Below the pieces are notes generated by a model. That model was not told the DNA's origin, searched no databases, and worked only from the letters and a program-made list of their open reading frames with translations. From positions 1 through 64,000 of the forward strand of contig NZ_JABBGE010000008.1 in the NCBI RefSeq assembly GCF_012927245.1: a stretch of 64,000 bases of DNA, in the 5' to 3' direction. The position numbers were made by a program, and so were the translations under genes. Source of the stretch: Streptomyces sp. R302. Lineage in GTDB: Bacteria > Actinomycetota > Actinomycetes > Streptomycetales > Streptomycetaceae. This document shows positions 43,812 to 52,018 of the stretch, in pieces (the stretch's first letter is position 1; each line of letters starts with the position of its first letter).

Positions 43812-44279
43812 CTACGCGAGGGTGATCGTCTCCCCGGAGACGGTGATCTCCTCGGCGGGCAGCGGACGCGGCGCCGGGCCGGCCGTCACCGCGCCGTCCG
43901 TGATGCTGTACTTCGAGCCGTGGCAGGGGCAGTCGATCGTGCCGTTCGCGACCTTGTTCACCGTGCAGCCCTGGTGGGTGCAGATCGCCGAGAAGGCCTT
44001 GAACTCGCCCTCCGTGGGCTGCGTCACGACCACCTTGCGGTCCGCGAAGACGGTGCCGCCGCCCACCGGGATCTCCGAGGTGCTCGCCAGCGGGGTGCCG
44101 CCGGCCGTTCCCGACGGGGAGGGCGGGGCGCTCGACTCCGTACCGCCGTCACCGCCCCCGCCGTCGTCCGAGCCGCAGCCGGTGGTCGTCGCGGCCGTCG
44201 CCGTGGTCAGGGCCGCCGCCGCGAGCAGGACCGTCCGGCGGGGTGTCGTGGGTGTCGTCCGTGTCGTCCGTGAAGTCAT
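43812..44279 (-). CDS. Rieske [2Fe-2S] lipoprotein (Tat-dependent)
   Basis: 155 residues from the ATG at 44279. A twin-arginine signal 'TTPRRTVLLAAAALTTATAA' leads to a lipobox-like 'TTGC' cysteine, then a Gly/Ser-rich linker. The Rieske cluster ligands are 'CTHQGC' and 'CPCHGSKYS'. The mature protein is a small Rieske domain held at the outer membrane face by a lipid anchor, probably an electron carrier; it is not part of a recognisable cytochrome bc gene set. The protein would be folded with its cluster before Tat export. Confidence 0.92.
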   Translation of the reverse strand: MTSRTTRTTPTTPRRTVLLAAAALTTATAATTTGCGSDDGGGGDGGTESSAPPSPSGTAGGTPLASTSEIPVGGGTVFADRKVVVTQPTEGEFKAFSAICTHQGCTVNKVANGTIDCPCHGSKYSITDGAVTAGPAPRPLPAEEITVSGETITLA

Positions 44280-44334
44280 GCGGGCCAGCTTCCCGCCGTC
44301 CGCGCCGCCGCCCCCGCAACACGCCGGGCCGGGA

Positions 44335-44670
44335 CTACACCCAGGGCACCAACTCCCTCGCACGGCCGTCCGCGTCCCGCAGCACCTCCAGGACGGCCGT
44401 CACCGCCGCCCGCTCCACCGGCCCGTACACATGCGGGAAGAGCCGGTCCTCCGAACCCTCCCAGCGGACCTCCCCGGACAGCAGACCGGTGTCGATCACC
44501 AGGACCAGGAGCGGGCCCGGCGCGTCCCGGTAGTGGGCGTCGGCGATCGCGAGCGCCGCCTGCTCGTCCGGCGAGCAGTGCACGAAGCCCTCGGCGGCGA
44601 GCGACGGCGGGGCGTAGGGGAGGGCGGGGTCCGCGGACCACTCGTCCAGCGGTACGACATGGAGCAGCAT
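44335..44670 (-). CDS. DUF952 family protein
   Basis: 111 residues. DUF952 pattern: 'LLHVVPLDEWSA', 'EGFVHCSPDEQ' (conserved FxHxS), 'LLVLVIDTGLLSGEVRWEGS' and 'LFPHVYGPVERAAV'. Small cytosolic proteins with a fold related to ADP-ribosyltransferase-like or RNA 2'-phosphotransferase-like enzymes have been suggested for this family; no proven role. Upstream of and co-directional with the Rieske gene (55-bp gap). Confidence 0.88.
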   Translation of the reverse strand: MLLHVVPLDEWSADPALPYAPPSLAAEGFVHCSPDEQAALAIADAHYRDAPGPLLVLVIDTGLLSGEVRWEGSEDRLFPHVYGPVERAAVTAVLEVLRDADGRARELVPWV

Positions 44671-44781
44671 CCGCCCTTTCTACCGCCTCGGCGCCCGCGC
44701 CTACACCGAGTGGCGGAATCAACCTGTATAGGTGAGATTGGGGCGATCGATGCTGTTCACCGGACGGAAGGCGGAACCACC

Positions 44782-45225
44782 ATGGCGGGCAACGATCTCG
44801 GCGGTCTCCTCGGCTCCCTGCTCGGCGGAGGCGGCGGACAGGGCGGAGGCGGCGGCGCCGGCGGCATCCTCGGCTCCCTGATCGGCGCGCTCGCGGGAGG
44901 CGGACAGGGCGGCGCCGCGGCGGGCGGAGGCGGCCAGAACCCGCTCGGCGGGCTGCTCGACATGCTGACCAAGTCCGGCCTCGCCGACCAGGCCCAGTCC
45001 TGGATCGGCACCGGCGAGAACAAGCCCGTCGACGGCGCCCAGATCGCCCAGGCGCTCCCCGACGAGACCCTCCAGAAGGTCGCCCAGGACGCCGGAGTCA
45101 CCCCCGAGCAGGCCGCCGACGAGATCGCCCGGTCGCTGCCGCAGGCCGTCGACAGGCTGACGCCGGGCGGATCGCTGCCGCAGGGCGGGTCGCTGGAGGA
45201 CATCATCCGGGCGCAGAAGCTCTGA
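44782..45225 (+). CDS. YidB/DUF937 family protein
   Basis: 147 residues. The N-terminal half is Gly-rich ('DLGGLLGSLLGGGGGQ', 'GGILGSLIGALAGG'), the C-terminal half a compact helical domain 'DMLTKSGLADQAQSWIGTGE' and 'GVTPEQAADEIARSLPQAVD'. This matches YidB-like proteins; function unknown. A -10-like TATAGG at 44727 may drive it. Followed by a 14-bp stem hairpin. Confidence 0.88.
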   Translation: MAGNDLGGLLGSLLGGGGGQGGGGGAGGILGSLIGALAGGGQGGAAAGGGGQNPLGGLLDMLTKSGLADQAQSWIGTGENKPVDGAQIAQALPDETLQKVAQDAGVTPEQAADEIARSLPQAVDRLTPGGSLPQGGSLEDIIRAQKL

Positions 45226-45243
45226 CGTCGCCGGTCGTACGTG

Positions 45244-45287
45244 GCGCCCGCCCTGCGCCCGCCCCGCGCGTCTCGCAGGGCGGGCGC
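45244..45287 (+). terminator. Terminator after the YidB-like gene
   Basis: GCGCCCGCCCTGCG (45244–45257) pairs with CGCAGGGCGGGCGC (45274–45287), a 14-bp perfect stem with a 16-nt loop. Confidence 0.7.
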
Positions 45288-45369
45288 ACGCGCGCGTGCC
45301 CTCCGCGGGCTGACTAGGCTGGCCCCTCACCGTCGTCACCGCCTGCCGCGTCACCAAGGACATCCCCCC

Positions 45370-46458
45370 GTGAGAACAGCGCTCGTCATCGGAACCGGAC
45401 TGATCGGCACCTCCGCCGCACTCGCCCTCGCCGGCCGGGGCGTCACGGTCCACCTGCGCGACCACGACCCGGCGAGCGCCCGGACCGCCGCGGCGCTCGG
45501 CGCGGGCACCGACGCGGAGCCCGAGGGCCGGGTGGACCTCGCGATCGTCGCCGTACCGCCGGCGCACGTCGCCGCCACGCTCGCCGACGCCATGCGTGCC
45601 GGGGCGGCCCGCGGCTACCTCGACGTGGCCAGCGTCAAGGGCGGGCCGCGGCGGGACCTGGAGGCGACGGGCCTCGACCTCGCCTCGTACATCGGCAGCC
45701 ATCCGATGTCCGGCAAGGAGCGCTCGGGCCCGCTGGCGGGCACCGCCGACCTGTTCGAGGGCCGGCCCTGGGTGCTCACGCCGACCCGGGACACCGACAC
45801 CGAGGTGCTCAACCTCGCGCTGGAACTCGTCGCGCTGTGCCGGGCCGTGCCCGTCGTCATGGACGCCGACGCCCACGACCGGGCGGTCGCCCTCGTTTCC
45901 CACACCCCGCAGCTCGTCTCCTCGATGGTCGCGGCGCGGCTTGAGGAGGCGGAGGAGTCGGCCGTACGGCTCTGCGGGCAGGGGATACGGGACGTGACGA
46001 GGATCGCCGCGTCGGATCCGCGCATGTGGCTGGAGATCCTCGCCGCGAACCCCGGGCCGGTCGCGGACGTCCTCGCCGGGGTCGCGGCGGACCTCGACGA
46101 GACGGTGCGGGCGCTGCGGTCCCTCCAGTCCCCGGACGAGGAGGAGCGGCGGGGCGGGGCGGCGGGCGTCGAGGACGTGCTGCGGCGCGGCAACGCGGGC
46201 CGGGCGCGGGTGCCGGGCAAGCACGGTGCGGCCCCCGCGGTGTACGAGACCGTCGCGGTCCTGATCAGCGACCGGCCCGGGGAGCTGGCGCGGATCTTCG
46301 CGGACGCGGGGCGGGCGGGGGTCAACATCGAGGACGTGCGCATCGAGCACGCGACGGGCCAGCAGGCGGGCCTGGTCCAGCTCATGGTCGACCCCAAGGC
46401 CGCCCCCACCCTCTCCCACTCCCTCCAATCCCAGGGCTGGTCCCTCCGCACCCCCTGA
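45370..46458 (+). CDS. tyrA: Prephenate dehydrogenase
   Basis: 362 residues from the GTG at 45370. NAD(P)-binding fold 'ALVIGTGLIGTSAALALAGR', catalytic-region 'YIGSHPMSGKERSGP' (His) and 'DRAVALVSHTPQLVSSMVAA'. A C-terminal ACT-like domain ('AVLISDRPGELARIFADAGR', 'GVNIEDVRIEHATGQQAG') suggests feedback control by tyrosine. It makes 4-hydroxyphenylpyruvate for tyrosine synthesis. The order tyrA–cmk–plsC–der follows the conserved Streptomyces arrangement. Confidence 0.94.
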   Translation: MRTALVIGTGLIGTSAALALAGRGVTVHLRDHDPASARTAAALGAGTDAEPEGRVDLAIVAVPPAHVAATLADAMRAGAARGYLDVASVKGGPRRDLEATGLDLASYIGSHPMSGKERSGPLAGTADLFEGRPWVLTPTRDTDTEVLNLALELVALCRAVPVVMDADAHDRAVALVSHTPQLVSSMVAARLEEAEESAVRLCGQGIRDVTRIAASDPRMWLEILAANPGPVADVLAGVAADLDETVRALRSLQSPDEEERRGGAAGVEDVLRRGNAGRARVPGKHGAAPAVYETVAVLISDRPGELARIFADAGRAGVNIEDVRIEHATGQQAGLVQLMVDPKAAPTLSHSLQSQGWSLRTP

Positions 46459-46817
46459 GCACGCTGCGGTTTCGTTGTGGGCATACGTTCCGCTAGGGCG
46501 GAACGGGTGGGCACAACGGAACGGCACGTTCTGCGGGTGCCTCCGCTCCTGCGCCTGGACCCGCACCGGTACGGAGCCGTACATCGTGGTGCGGGTCCAG
46601 GCGCAGGAGGCCGAGGCGCGGCAGGGGGCGCCGTCCCTGTGCCCACCCGTCCCGCCCTTGCGGGACGTATGCCCACAGGGACGCCGGGCTACGGGCCTGC
46701 AAAGGGCGTCGGGCGCGGGCCCGTAGGGACGGGGCGTTGGGGGGTTCGGGGACTCGGTAACCTTGTAGGGGTCCGGGCTGTCGCCGGGGCCCCGCTCACC
46801 CAGGAAGGTCACCCACC
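46459..46817. other. Intergenic region between tyrA and cmk with hairpin element
   Basis: 359 bp. Copy B of the three-hairpin element fills 46474–46680; the rest (46681–46817) is the leader and promoter region of cmk. No gene is seen; short open frames here come from the repeat. Confidence 0.75.
46474..46680. repeat. Three-hairpin intergenic element, copy B
   Basis: Left hairpin: 'gttgtgggcatacgttccgc' pairs with 'gcggaacgggtgggcacaac' except for opposed GG·GG and TA·GG. Central hairpin: 20-bp perfect stem (46547–46566 with 46589–46608), its loop holding 'cggtacggagccgtac'. Right hairpin: 'cctgtgcccacccgtcccgc' pairs with 'gcgggacgtatgcccacagg' with the same two internal loops. Homologous to copy A at 24947–25203. 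Confidence 0.9.
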
Positions 46818-47492
46818 GTGGAATCCGTGATCGTCGCCATCGACGGCCCCTCCGGCACGGGCAAGTCGAGCACCTCGAAGGCGGTCGCCGCCAAGCTGGG
46901 CCTGAGCTACCTGGACACCGGCGCCCAGTACCGGGCGATCACCTGGTGGATGATCAGCAACGGGGTCGACGTGGACGACGCCGACGCCGTGGCGAACGCG
47001 GCCGGCAAGCCCGTCATCGTCTCCGGCACCGACCCGTCCCGCCCCACCATCACCGTGGACGGCGTCGACGCCGCGGGCCCGATCCGGACCGAGGCGGTCA
47101 CCTCCCGGGTGAGCGCGGTCAGCGCCGTCCCGGAGGTGCGCGCCCTCATCACGGAGCTCCAGCGCTCCATCGCCCGCGATGCCGGGACCGGCATCGTCGT
47201 CGAGGGCCGGGACATCGGCACCACCGTCCTCCCCGACGCCGACCTCAAGATCTTCCTCACCGCCTCGCCCGAGGCCCGCGCCGCCCGCCGCTCCGGCGAG
47301 CTGAAGGGCGTCGACGTGCGGGCCACCCAGGAGGCCCTGGTCAAGCGCGACGCGGCGGACTCCAGCCGCAAGACCTCCCCGCTCGCCAAGGCCGGGGACG
47401 CGGTGGAGGTCGACACCACCGAGCTCACCCTCGACCAGGTCATCGAGTGCGTCGTCACCCTGGTGGAGGAGAAGAGGGCGGCCGTCAAGTGA
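46818..47492 (+). CDS. cmk: Cytidylate kinase
   Basis: 224 residues, GTG start. P-loop 'IDGPSGTGKSSTSKAVA' at residues about 8–24, 'YLDTGAQYRAITWW' (CMP-binding), 'GIVVEGRDIGTTVLPDADLK' and lid 'RDAADSSRKTSPLAKAGDAV'. It phosphorylates CMP and dCMP. Its stop overlaps the plsC-like start (GTGA). Confidence 0.96.
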   Translation: MESVIVAIDGPSGTGKSSTSKAVAAKLGLSYLDTGAQYRAITWWMISNGVDVDDADAVANAAGKPVIVSGTDPSRPTITVDGVDAAGPIRTEAVTSRVSAVSAVPEVRALITELQRSIARDAGTGIVVEGRDIGTTVLPDADLKIFLTASPEARAARRSGELKGVDVRATQEALVKRDAADSSRKTSPLAKAGDAVEVDTTELTLDQVIECVVTLVEEKRAAVK

Positions 47493-48133
47493 CCCAGCCG
47501 TCCGCGAAGGGCGCCGCGGTCGGCCGCCGCATAGGCATCGGACTGATGTACGGCTTCTGGAAGCCGCGCGTCCTCGGAGCCTGGCGGGTGCCGGCCACCG
47601 GCCCCGTCATCCTGGCCGTCAACCACGCCCACAACATCGACGGCCCCATGCTCATGGGCACCGCCCCGCGCCCCGTGCACTTCCTCATCAAGAAGGAGGC
47701 GTTCGTCGGGCCGCTGGGCGGCTTCCTGGAGGGCATCGGGCAGGTCAAGGTCGACCGTGACTCCACCGACCGGAACGCGATCGGCAACGCCCTGGGCATC
47801 CTGGAGCGGGGCGGCGTCCTCGGGATCTTCCCCGAGGGCACCCGGGGCGAGGGCGACTTCGCCTCGCTCCGCGCCGGGCTCGCCTACTTCGCGGTCCGCT
47901 CCGGCGCCCCGATCGTGCCGGTCGCGGTCCTCGGCAGCACCGAGCGGCCCGGACGGCTCGTGAAGGGCCTGCCGGCCCTCCGCAGCCGGGTGGACGTCGT
48001 CTTCGGGGAGGCCTTCGAAGCCGGCGACGGCAGCGGGCGGCGTACCCGCAAGGCGCTCGACGAGGCCACGCTCCGCATCCAGGAGCACCTCACCGGCCAC
48101 CTGAAAAACGCCAGGCGCCTCACCGGGCGCTGA
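47489..48133 (+). CDS. 1-acylglycerol-3-phosphate O-acyltransferase (PlsC-like)
   Basis: 214 residues; GTG in the overlap with cmk. Acyltransferase motif I HxxxxD is 'NHAHNIDGPML', motif III is 'GIFPEGTRGEG', and 'FLIKKEAFVGPLGGFLEGIG' and 'PIVPVAVLGS' complete the fold. Membrane-associated enzyme that acylates lysophosphatidic acid in phospholipid synthesis. The cmk–plsC–der linkage is conserved in actinobacteria; the enzyme's sn-2 activity is presumed. Confidence 0.92.
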   Translation: MTQPSAKGAAVGRRIGIGLMYGFWKPRVLGAWRVPATGPVILAVNHAHNIDGPMLMGTAPRPVHFLIKKEAFVGPLGGFLEGIGQVKVDRDSTDRNAIGNALGILERGGVLGIFPEGTRGEGDFASLRAGLAYFAVRSGAPIVPVAVLGSTERPGRLVKGLPALRSRVDVVFGEAFEAGDGSGRRTRKALDEATLRIQEHLTGHLKNARRLTGR

Positions 48134-48207
48134 GTGACACTTCAGTAGTGGGACCACGGCTCCGGCCGCCGGGACCACCGACCACGAATGATCAAGGAAC
48201 GGACTTC

Positions 48208-49656
48208 ATGAACGACCAGCACGACCACGGGGCACTTGGCGACGCCGAGTACGCGGAGTTCATGGAGCTCGCCGCGGAAGAGGGCTTCGACGTAGAGGAC
48301 GTGGAGGAGGCGATCGAGGAGGCCGGCCACGGCCCGCTCCCCGTCCTCGCCGTCGTCGGCCGTCCGAACGTCGGCAAGTCGACCCTGGTGAACCGCATCA
48401 TCGGCCGCCGCGAGGCGGTCGTCGAGGACAAGCCGGGCGTCACCCGCGACCGCGTCACCTACGAGGCCGAGTGGGCGGGCCGCCGCTTCAAGGTCGTCGA
48501 CACCGGCGGCTGGGAGCAGGACGTCCTCGGCATCGACGCCTCCGTCGCCACCCAGGCCGAGTACGCCATCGAGGCCGCCGACGCCTGCCTTTTCGTCGTG
48601 GACGCCACCGTCGGCGCCACCGACACCGACGAGGCCGTCGTCAAGCTGCTGCGCCGCGCCGGCAAGCCGGTCGTCCTCGCCGCCAACAAGGTCGACGGCC
48701 AGTCCGGCGAGGCCGACGCGGCCATGCTCTGGTCGCTCGGCCTCGGCGAGCCGTTCCCCGTCTCCTCGCTGCACGGCCGCGGCACCGGCGACCTCCTCGA
48801 CGAGGTCCTGCGGAAGCTCCCCGAGGCCCCCGAGCAGACCTTCGGCAGGGCGATCGGCGGCCCCCGCCGCATCGCCCTCATCGGCCGCCCCAACGTCGGC
48901 AAGTCCTCCCTCCTCAACAAGGTGGCGGGCGAGGACCGGGTCGTCGTCAACGAGCTGGCCGGCACCACCCGCGACCCGGTCGACGAGCTCATCGAGCTCG
49001 GCGGCGTGACCTGGAAGTTCGTCGACACCGCCGGCATCCGCAAGAAGGTCCACCTCCAGGCCGGCGCCGACTACTACGCCTCGCTGCGCACGGCCGCCGC
49101 CGTGGAGAAGGCCGAGGTCGCGGTCATCCTCATCGACACCACCGACCAGATCTCGGTGCAGGACCAGCGGATCATCACGATGGCCGTCGAGTCCGGCCGC
49201 GCCATCGTCATCGCGTACAACAAGTGGGACGAGCTCGACGAGGAGCGCCGTTACTACCTGGAGCGCGAGATCGAGACCGAGATGCAGCAGGTCTCCTGGG
49301 CGCCCCGGGTCAACGTCTCCGCGAAGACCGGCCGCCACATGGAGAAGCTGGTCCCGGCGATCGAGACCGCCCTCGCCGGCTGGGAGACCCGCGTCCCCAC
49401 CGGCCGGCTCAACGCCTTCCTCGGCGAGCTGGTCGCGGCCCACCCGCACCCGGTCCGCGGCGGCAAGCAGCCCCGCATCCTCTTCGGCACCCAGGCCGGC
49501 ACCAAGCCGCCGCGCTTCGTGCTCTTCGCCTCCGGCTTCCTGGAGGCCGGCTACCGCCGCTTCATCGAGCGCCGGCTGCGCGAGGAGTTCGGCTTCGAGG
49601 GCACCCCGATCCACATCTCGGTCCGCGTGCGCGAGAAGCGCGGCAAGAAGAAGTAA
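48208..49656 (+). CDS. der: Ribosome-assembly GTPase Der (EngA)
   Basis: 482 residues from the ATG at 48208, with 'aaggaa' upstream; a longer frame starting at 48148 lacks a binding site. Two tandem G domains: 'VVGRPNVGKSTLVNRIIGRR' near residue 48 with 'DTGGWEQ', and 'LIGRPNVGKSSLLNKVAGED' near 225 with 'DTAGIRKK'. Guanine-specificity motifs 'NKVD' and 'NKWD' are present. The C-terminal KH-like domain ends 'IHISVRVREKRGKKK'. The acidic N-terminal 45 residues are an actinobacterial extension. Acts in 50S maturation. Confidence 0.96.
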   Translation: MNDQHDHGALGDAEYAEFMELAAEEGFDVEDVEEAIEEAGHGPLPVLAVVGRPNVGKSTLVNRIIGRREAVVEDKPGVTRDRVTYEAEWAGRRFKVVDTGGWEQDVLGIDASVATQAEYAIEAADACLFVVDATVGATDTDEAVVKLLRRAGKPVVLAANKVDGQSGEADAAMLWSLGLGEPFPVSSLHGRGTGDLLDEVLRKLPEAPEQTFGRAIGGPRRIALIGRPNVGKSSLLNKVAGEDRVVVNELAGTTRDPVDELIELGGVTWKFVDTAGIRKKVHLQAGADYYASLRTAAAVEKAEVAVILIDTTDQISVQDQRIITMAVESGRAIVIAYNKWDELDEERRYYLEREIETEMQQVSWAPRVNVSAKTGRHMEKLVPAIETALAGWETRVPTGRLNAFLGELVAAHPHPVRGGKQPRILFGTQAGTKPPRFVLFASGFLEAGYRRFIERRLREEFGFEGTPIHISVRVREKRGKKK

Positions 49657-49671
49657 CCCGCGCCGTGAGCA

Positions 49672-49722
49672 CGGCTGAGGGCCGGAGTCGTACCGTACGC
49701 GTACGACTCCGGCCCTCAGCCG
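49672..49722. terminator. Terminator between der and the convergent hypothetical gene
   Basis: A 22-bp perfect stem (49672–49693 with 49701–49722) around a 7-nt loop, followed by a pyrimidine-rich 'ttctctcgttcc'. It can serve both convergent transcripts. Confidence 0.9.
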
Positions 49723-49743
49723 TTCTCTCGTTCCCGGCCGTGC

Positions 49744-50211
49744 TCAGAGGCCGCGGCGGGGGCCCGGCGGCAGCGCCGCCTGCGGGGGATGGTGCTGGGG
49801 GGCCGACCAGGCCGACGGGTACGCCGCGTGGTGCTGGCCGTGGAACCCCGAGAGGCCGGTGAAACCGGACAGGCCCGTGCTCATCGCCGTGCCGAAGGCC
49901 CGGAACGCCAGCTCCTCCTCGCCGCTGCGGTCACCCGGAAGCGTGCGGAACGACCGGCGGTACTCCGAGTACAGGGCATCGAAGATCGGCGTCGCCGAAT
50001 ACCCGGCCGGAACGTCCTGCGCCGGGCGCATGGCGGGGATCGGACTCGGATACGGCTGGGGGAATGGGTCGTATGCGTGCACGTAGGTGCCAACGACCCC
50101 GCCGTCCGTCGGATGCGGGCGGCTCTCCGAAAGAGGGGCCCGCCGGGGACGGGGCACGGTCGGGACCCCCGGCCCGCGCACCGGCCCTATCCCCGGACGC
50201 CCGTCGTCCAT
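49744..50211 (-). CDS. Hypothetical Pro/His-rich protein
   Basis: 155 residues from the ATG at 50211, which overlaps the stop of the upstream gene (TGATG). The middle part 'YSATPIFDALYSEYRRSFRT' followed by 'EEELAFRAFGTAM' looks conserved and helical. The C-terminus is low-complexity ('FHGQHHAAYPSAWSAPQHHP'). No recognisable domain. It is probably co-translated with the preceding gene. Confidence 0.7.
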   Translation of the reverse strand: MDDGRPGIGPVRGPGVPTVPRPRRAPLSESRPHPTDGGVVGTYVHAYDPFPQPYPSPIPAMRPAQDVPAGYSATPIFDALYSEYRRSFRTLPGDRSGEEELAFRAFGTAMSTGLSGFTGLSGFHGQHHAAYPSAWSAPQHHPPQAALPPGPRRGL

Positions 50212-50993
50212 CAGGTCCCGGCCAGCGGCATCGCGGCGGCGACCAGGCGCCCGTTGGCCGCGGCCTTCTCCAGGGCGTCCCGCAGCAGGTCCTCGCGCGG
50301 CTGCTGGCCGATGGAGCCGACCGGCGCGGCGAAGACGAGGACCGTGTGCGACTTGTTGGCCGCCGCGCGCCAGCCCTCGGTGACCTGGAGCGGCTGGTGC
50401 GCCTGCCACCACGCGGACTGGCCCGTGCCGCCCGCGCCGGGCTGGAGCACCGAGTGCAGCTGGCCCATGGCGACCAGGACCGACCAGCCGGGCAGCGCGG
50501 CCGGCTTGGTGTTCAGGTCCTCGACGGGGTGGAAGCCCTGCTCGGAGAGGAGCGACAGGAACTCGTCGGTGAGCCCGCCGGAACCGGGCCGGGCCACCGG
50601 CGCGGTCGGCTCCACGACCAGCGCCGGGTGCAGCTCGCCGTCGATCAGGACGAGGCCGCTGGTGACGCCGAGCACGGCCTGCTCGGGGTGGGCCGCGGAG
50701 AGGGCGTCGGCGGCGTCGGCGGCCGTGATGGAGGCGACGGCGCCCTGGAGCTGGTCCTCGGCGACCTTGACCACCTGCGACGGGATGCAGCTGGCGTGGG
50801 CGAACGCGAGGACCGCGGTCTCCTCGCCGACGAACAGCACCGTGGAGGTGCGCTCCTGCTCGGAGTCGCCCGGCGTGCGGCAGGAGGTGCAGTCGTAGCT
50901 GCCCGGGGCGTTGTCGCCGGCGAGCAGCCGGTCGGCTTCTTCGTCGCCGATCTCGGCGCGTACGTCCTCGCTGACGTCGAGCATGCGCGGCAC
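50211..50993 (-). CDS. Conserved hypothetical protein with N-terminal CxxC
   Basis: 260 residues from the ATG at 50993; an ATG at 50984 is possible. 'SYDCTSCRTPGDSEQERTST' may bind a metal. The rest is an alpha/beta protein with 'TVLFVGEETAVLAFAHASC' and repeated 'LVVEPTAPVARPG'-like strands, and 'SHTVLVFAAPVGSIGQQ' near the end. I cannot name a family. It is the first gene of a two-gene operon with the Pro/His-rich protein. Confidence 0.75.
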   Translation of the reverse strand: MPRMLDVSEDVRAEIGDEEADRLLAGDNAPGSYDCTSCRTPGDSEQERTSTVLFVGEETAVLAFAHASCIPSQVVKVAEDQLQGAVASITAADAADALSAAHPEQAVLGVTSGLVLIDGELHPALVVEPTAPVARPGSGGLTDEFLSLLSEQGFHPVEDLNTKPAALPGWSVLVAMGQLHSVLQPGAGGTGQSAWWQAHQPLQVTEGWRAAANKSHTVLVFAAPVGSIGQQPREDLLRDALEKAAANGRLVAAAMPLAGT

Positions 50994-51297
50994 GGAGGGC
51001 TCCCTGGATTCGGTACGGACGGACCCCGGGCCTTTCCCGGGCGTCTCATGCCGAGTTCAACGGGTCAGGCGCGGGCGGGGTCACGCGCGGAAGCGAGGCA
51101 AGTTGCCACTGGCGCGTGCGGGTGCCTCCGGCGGTGGGCGCGGTGGTGCCTCCGGCGGTGCGTCCGGCGGTGCCTCGGACGGGGCTCCGGCGGTGCCTCG
51201 GTCGGCGGCACCGAGGGTGCCGCCGACCGGGTGGGAAGTGAACAGTGTTCCGCGCGGCACGGGGGTGGGGTCCGGGCGGCCGACCTAGCCTGCGGCG
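50994..51297. other. Divergent intergenic region upstream of the Rpf-like gene
   Basis: 304 bp. A run of 'ggtgcctccggcggtg' variants fills about 51119–51200, and a 14-bp perfect hairpin CGGTCGGCGGCACC/GGTGCCGCCGACCG lies at 51199–51229. A -10-like TAGCCT (51286–51291) sits 6 nt before the ATG at 51298, suggesting a leaderless transcript. I see no riboswitch that I can support. Confidence 0.6.
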
Positions 51298-52014
51298 ATG
51301 TCGATGATCCGATTTTGGACAGCCGGCTCGCTCGCGGCGGCCTCCGCGGCGGCGCTGCTCGCCCTCCACCAGGCGCCCGTCGCCCTGGCCGCGCCCGGCG
51401 ACGACGGGCCCGGCACGGCGGGAGCGCCCGGAGCGCCCGGAGTACCGGTCGTGCCCGTGCTGCCTGACGCGGCGGCCGGAGCGGTCGCGGACGCGCTCTC
51501 CGACGCCGCGGCCGCGATGGAAGCGGCGCAGGGCGGCGTCGGGGCGGTGCCGCCGCCCCCGTCGGCGGGACCGGCGGGCGCGCCCGCGTACGCCTGCGCG
51601 GAGGACCAGTGGCCCTGGGGCTGCGTCGCCGAGTGCGAGAGCAGCGGGCGCTGGGACATCAACACCGGCAACGGCTACTACGGCGGGCTCCAGTTCTGGC
51701 AGCCGACCTGGATCGAGTACGGCGGCCTGAAGTACGCCCGCCGGGCCGATCTCGCCACCCGGCAGCAGCAGATCACCGTCGCCGAGGACGTCCTCCGCGT
51801 GCAGGGTTGGGGCGCCTGGCCCGTCTGCTCCAAGCGGTACGGGCTCAGCGGCCGCGCCCACACCGTGCAGCCCGGAGACACCCTCGCCGGCATCGCCCGC
51901 CGCTTCGCGGTCAAGGGCGGCTGGCAGCGGCTCTACGAGGCCAACAAGACCGTCATCGGCCCCGACCCGAACCGCCTGTACGTCGGCATGATGCTGCGCA
52001 TCGCACCGCTCTGA
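51298..52014 (+). CDS. Rpf-like transglycosylase with LysM domain (secreted)
   Basis: 238 residues. Signal peptide 'WTAGSLAAASAAALLALHQA' with cleavage near 'ALA'. Then a low-complexity Ala/Pro/Gly linker (about 32–98), a transglycosylase/Rpf-like domain 'WGCVAECESSGRWDINTGNG' with 'YYGGLQFWQPTWIEYGG' (catalytic Glu in AECESSG), and a C-terminal LysM 'HTVQPGDTLAGIARRFAVKG'. It cleaves peptidoglycan at spore germination or growth resumption, bound to the wall by LysM. It runs convergent with the Liv operon, whose stop is 5 bp away. Confidence 0.93.
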   Translation: MSMIRFWTAGSLAAASAAALLALHQAPVALAAPGDDGPGTAGAPGAPGVPVVPVLPDAAAGAVADALSDAAAAMEAAQGGVGAVPPPPSAGPAGAPAYACAEDQWPWGCVAECESSGRWDINTGNGYYGGLQFWQPTWIEYGGLKYARRADLATRQQQITVAEDVLRVQGWGAWPVCSKRYGLSGRAHTVQPGDTLAGIARRFAVKGGWQRLYEANKTVIGPDPNRLYVGMMLRIAPL

Positions 52015-52018
52015 GCGG

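Noticed and set aside
46477..46830. Short open frames in the tyrA–cmk gap
   Set aside because: They arise from the hairpin repeat, which also yields similar short frames at copy A; no start signals or conservation can be claimed.
50994..51297. Possible riboswitch before the Rpf-like gene
   Set aside because: c-di-AMP riboswitches precede some Streptomyces rpf genes, but I cannot find the conserved core here, and the -10 lies too close to the start for a long leader.
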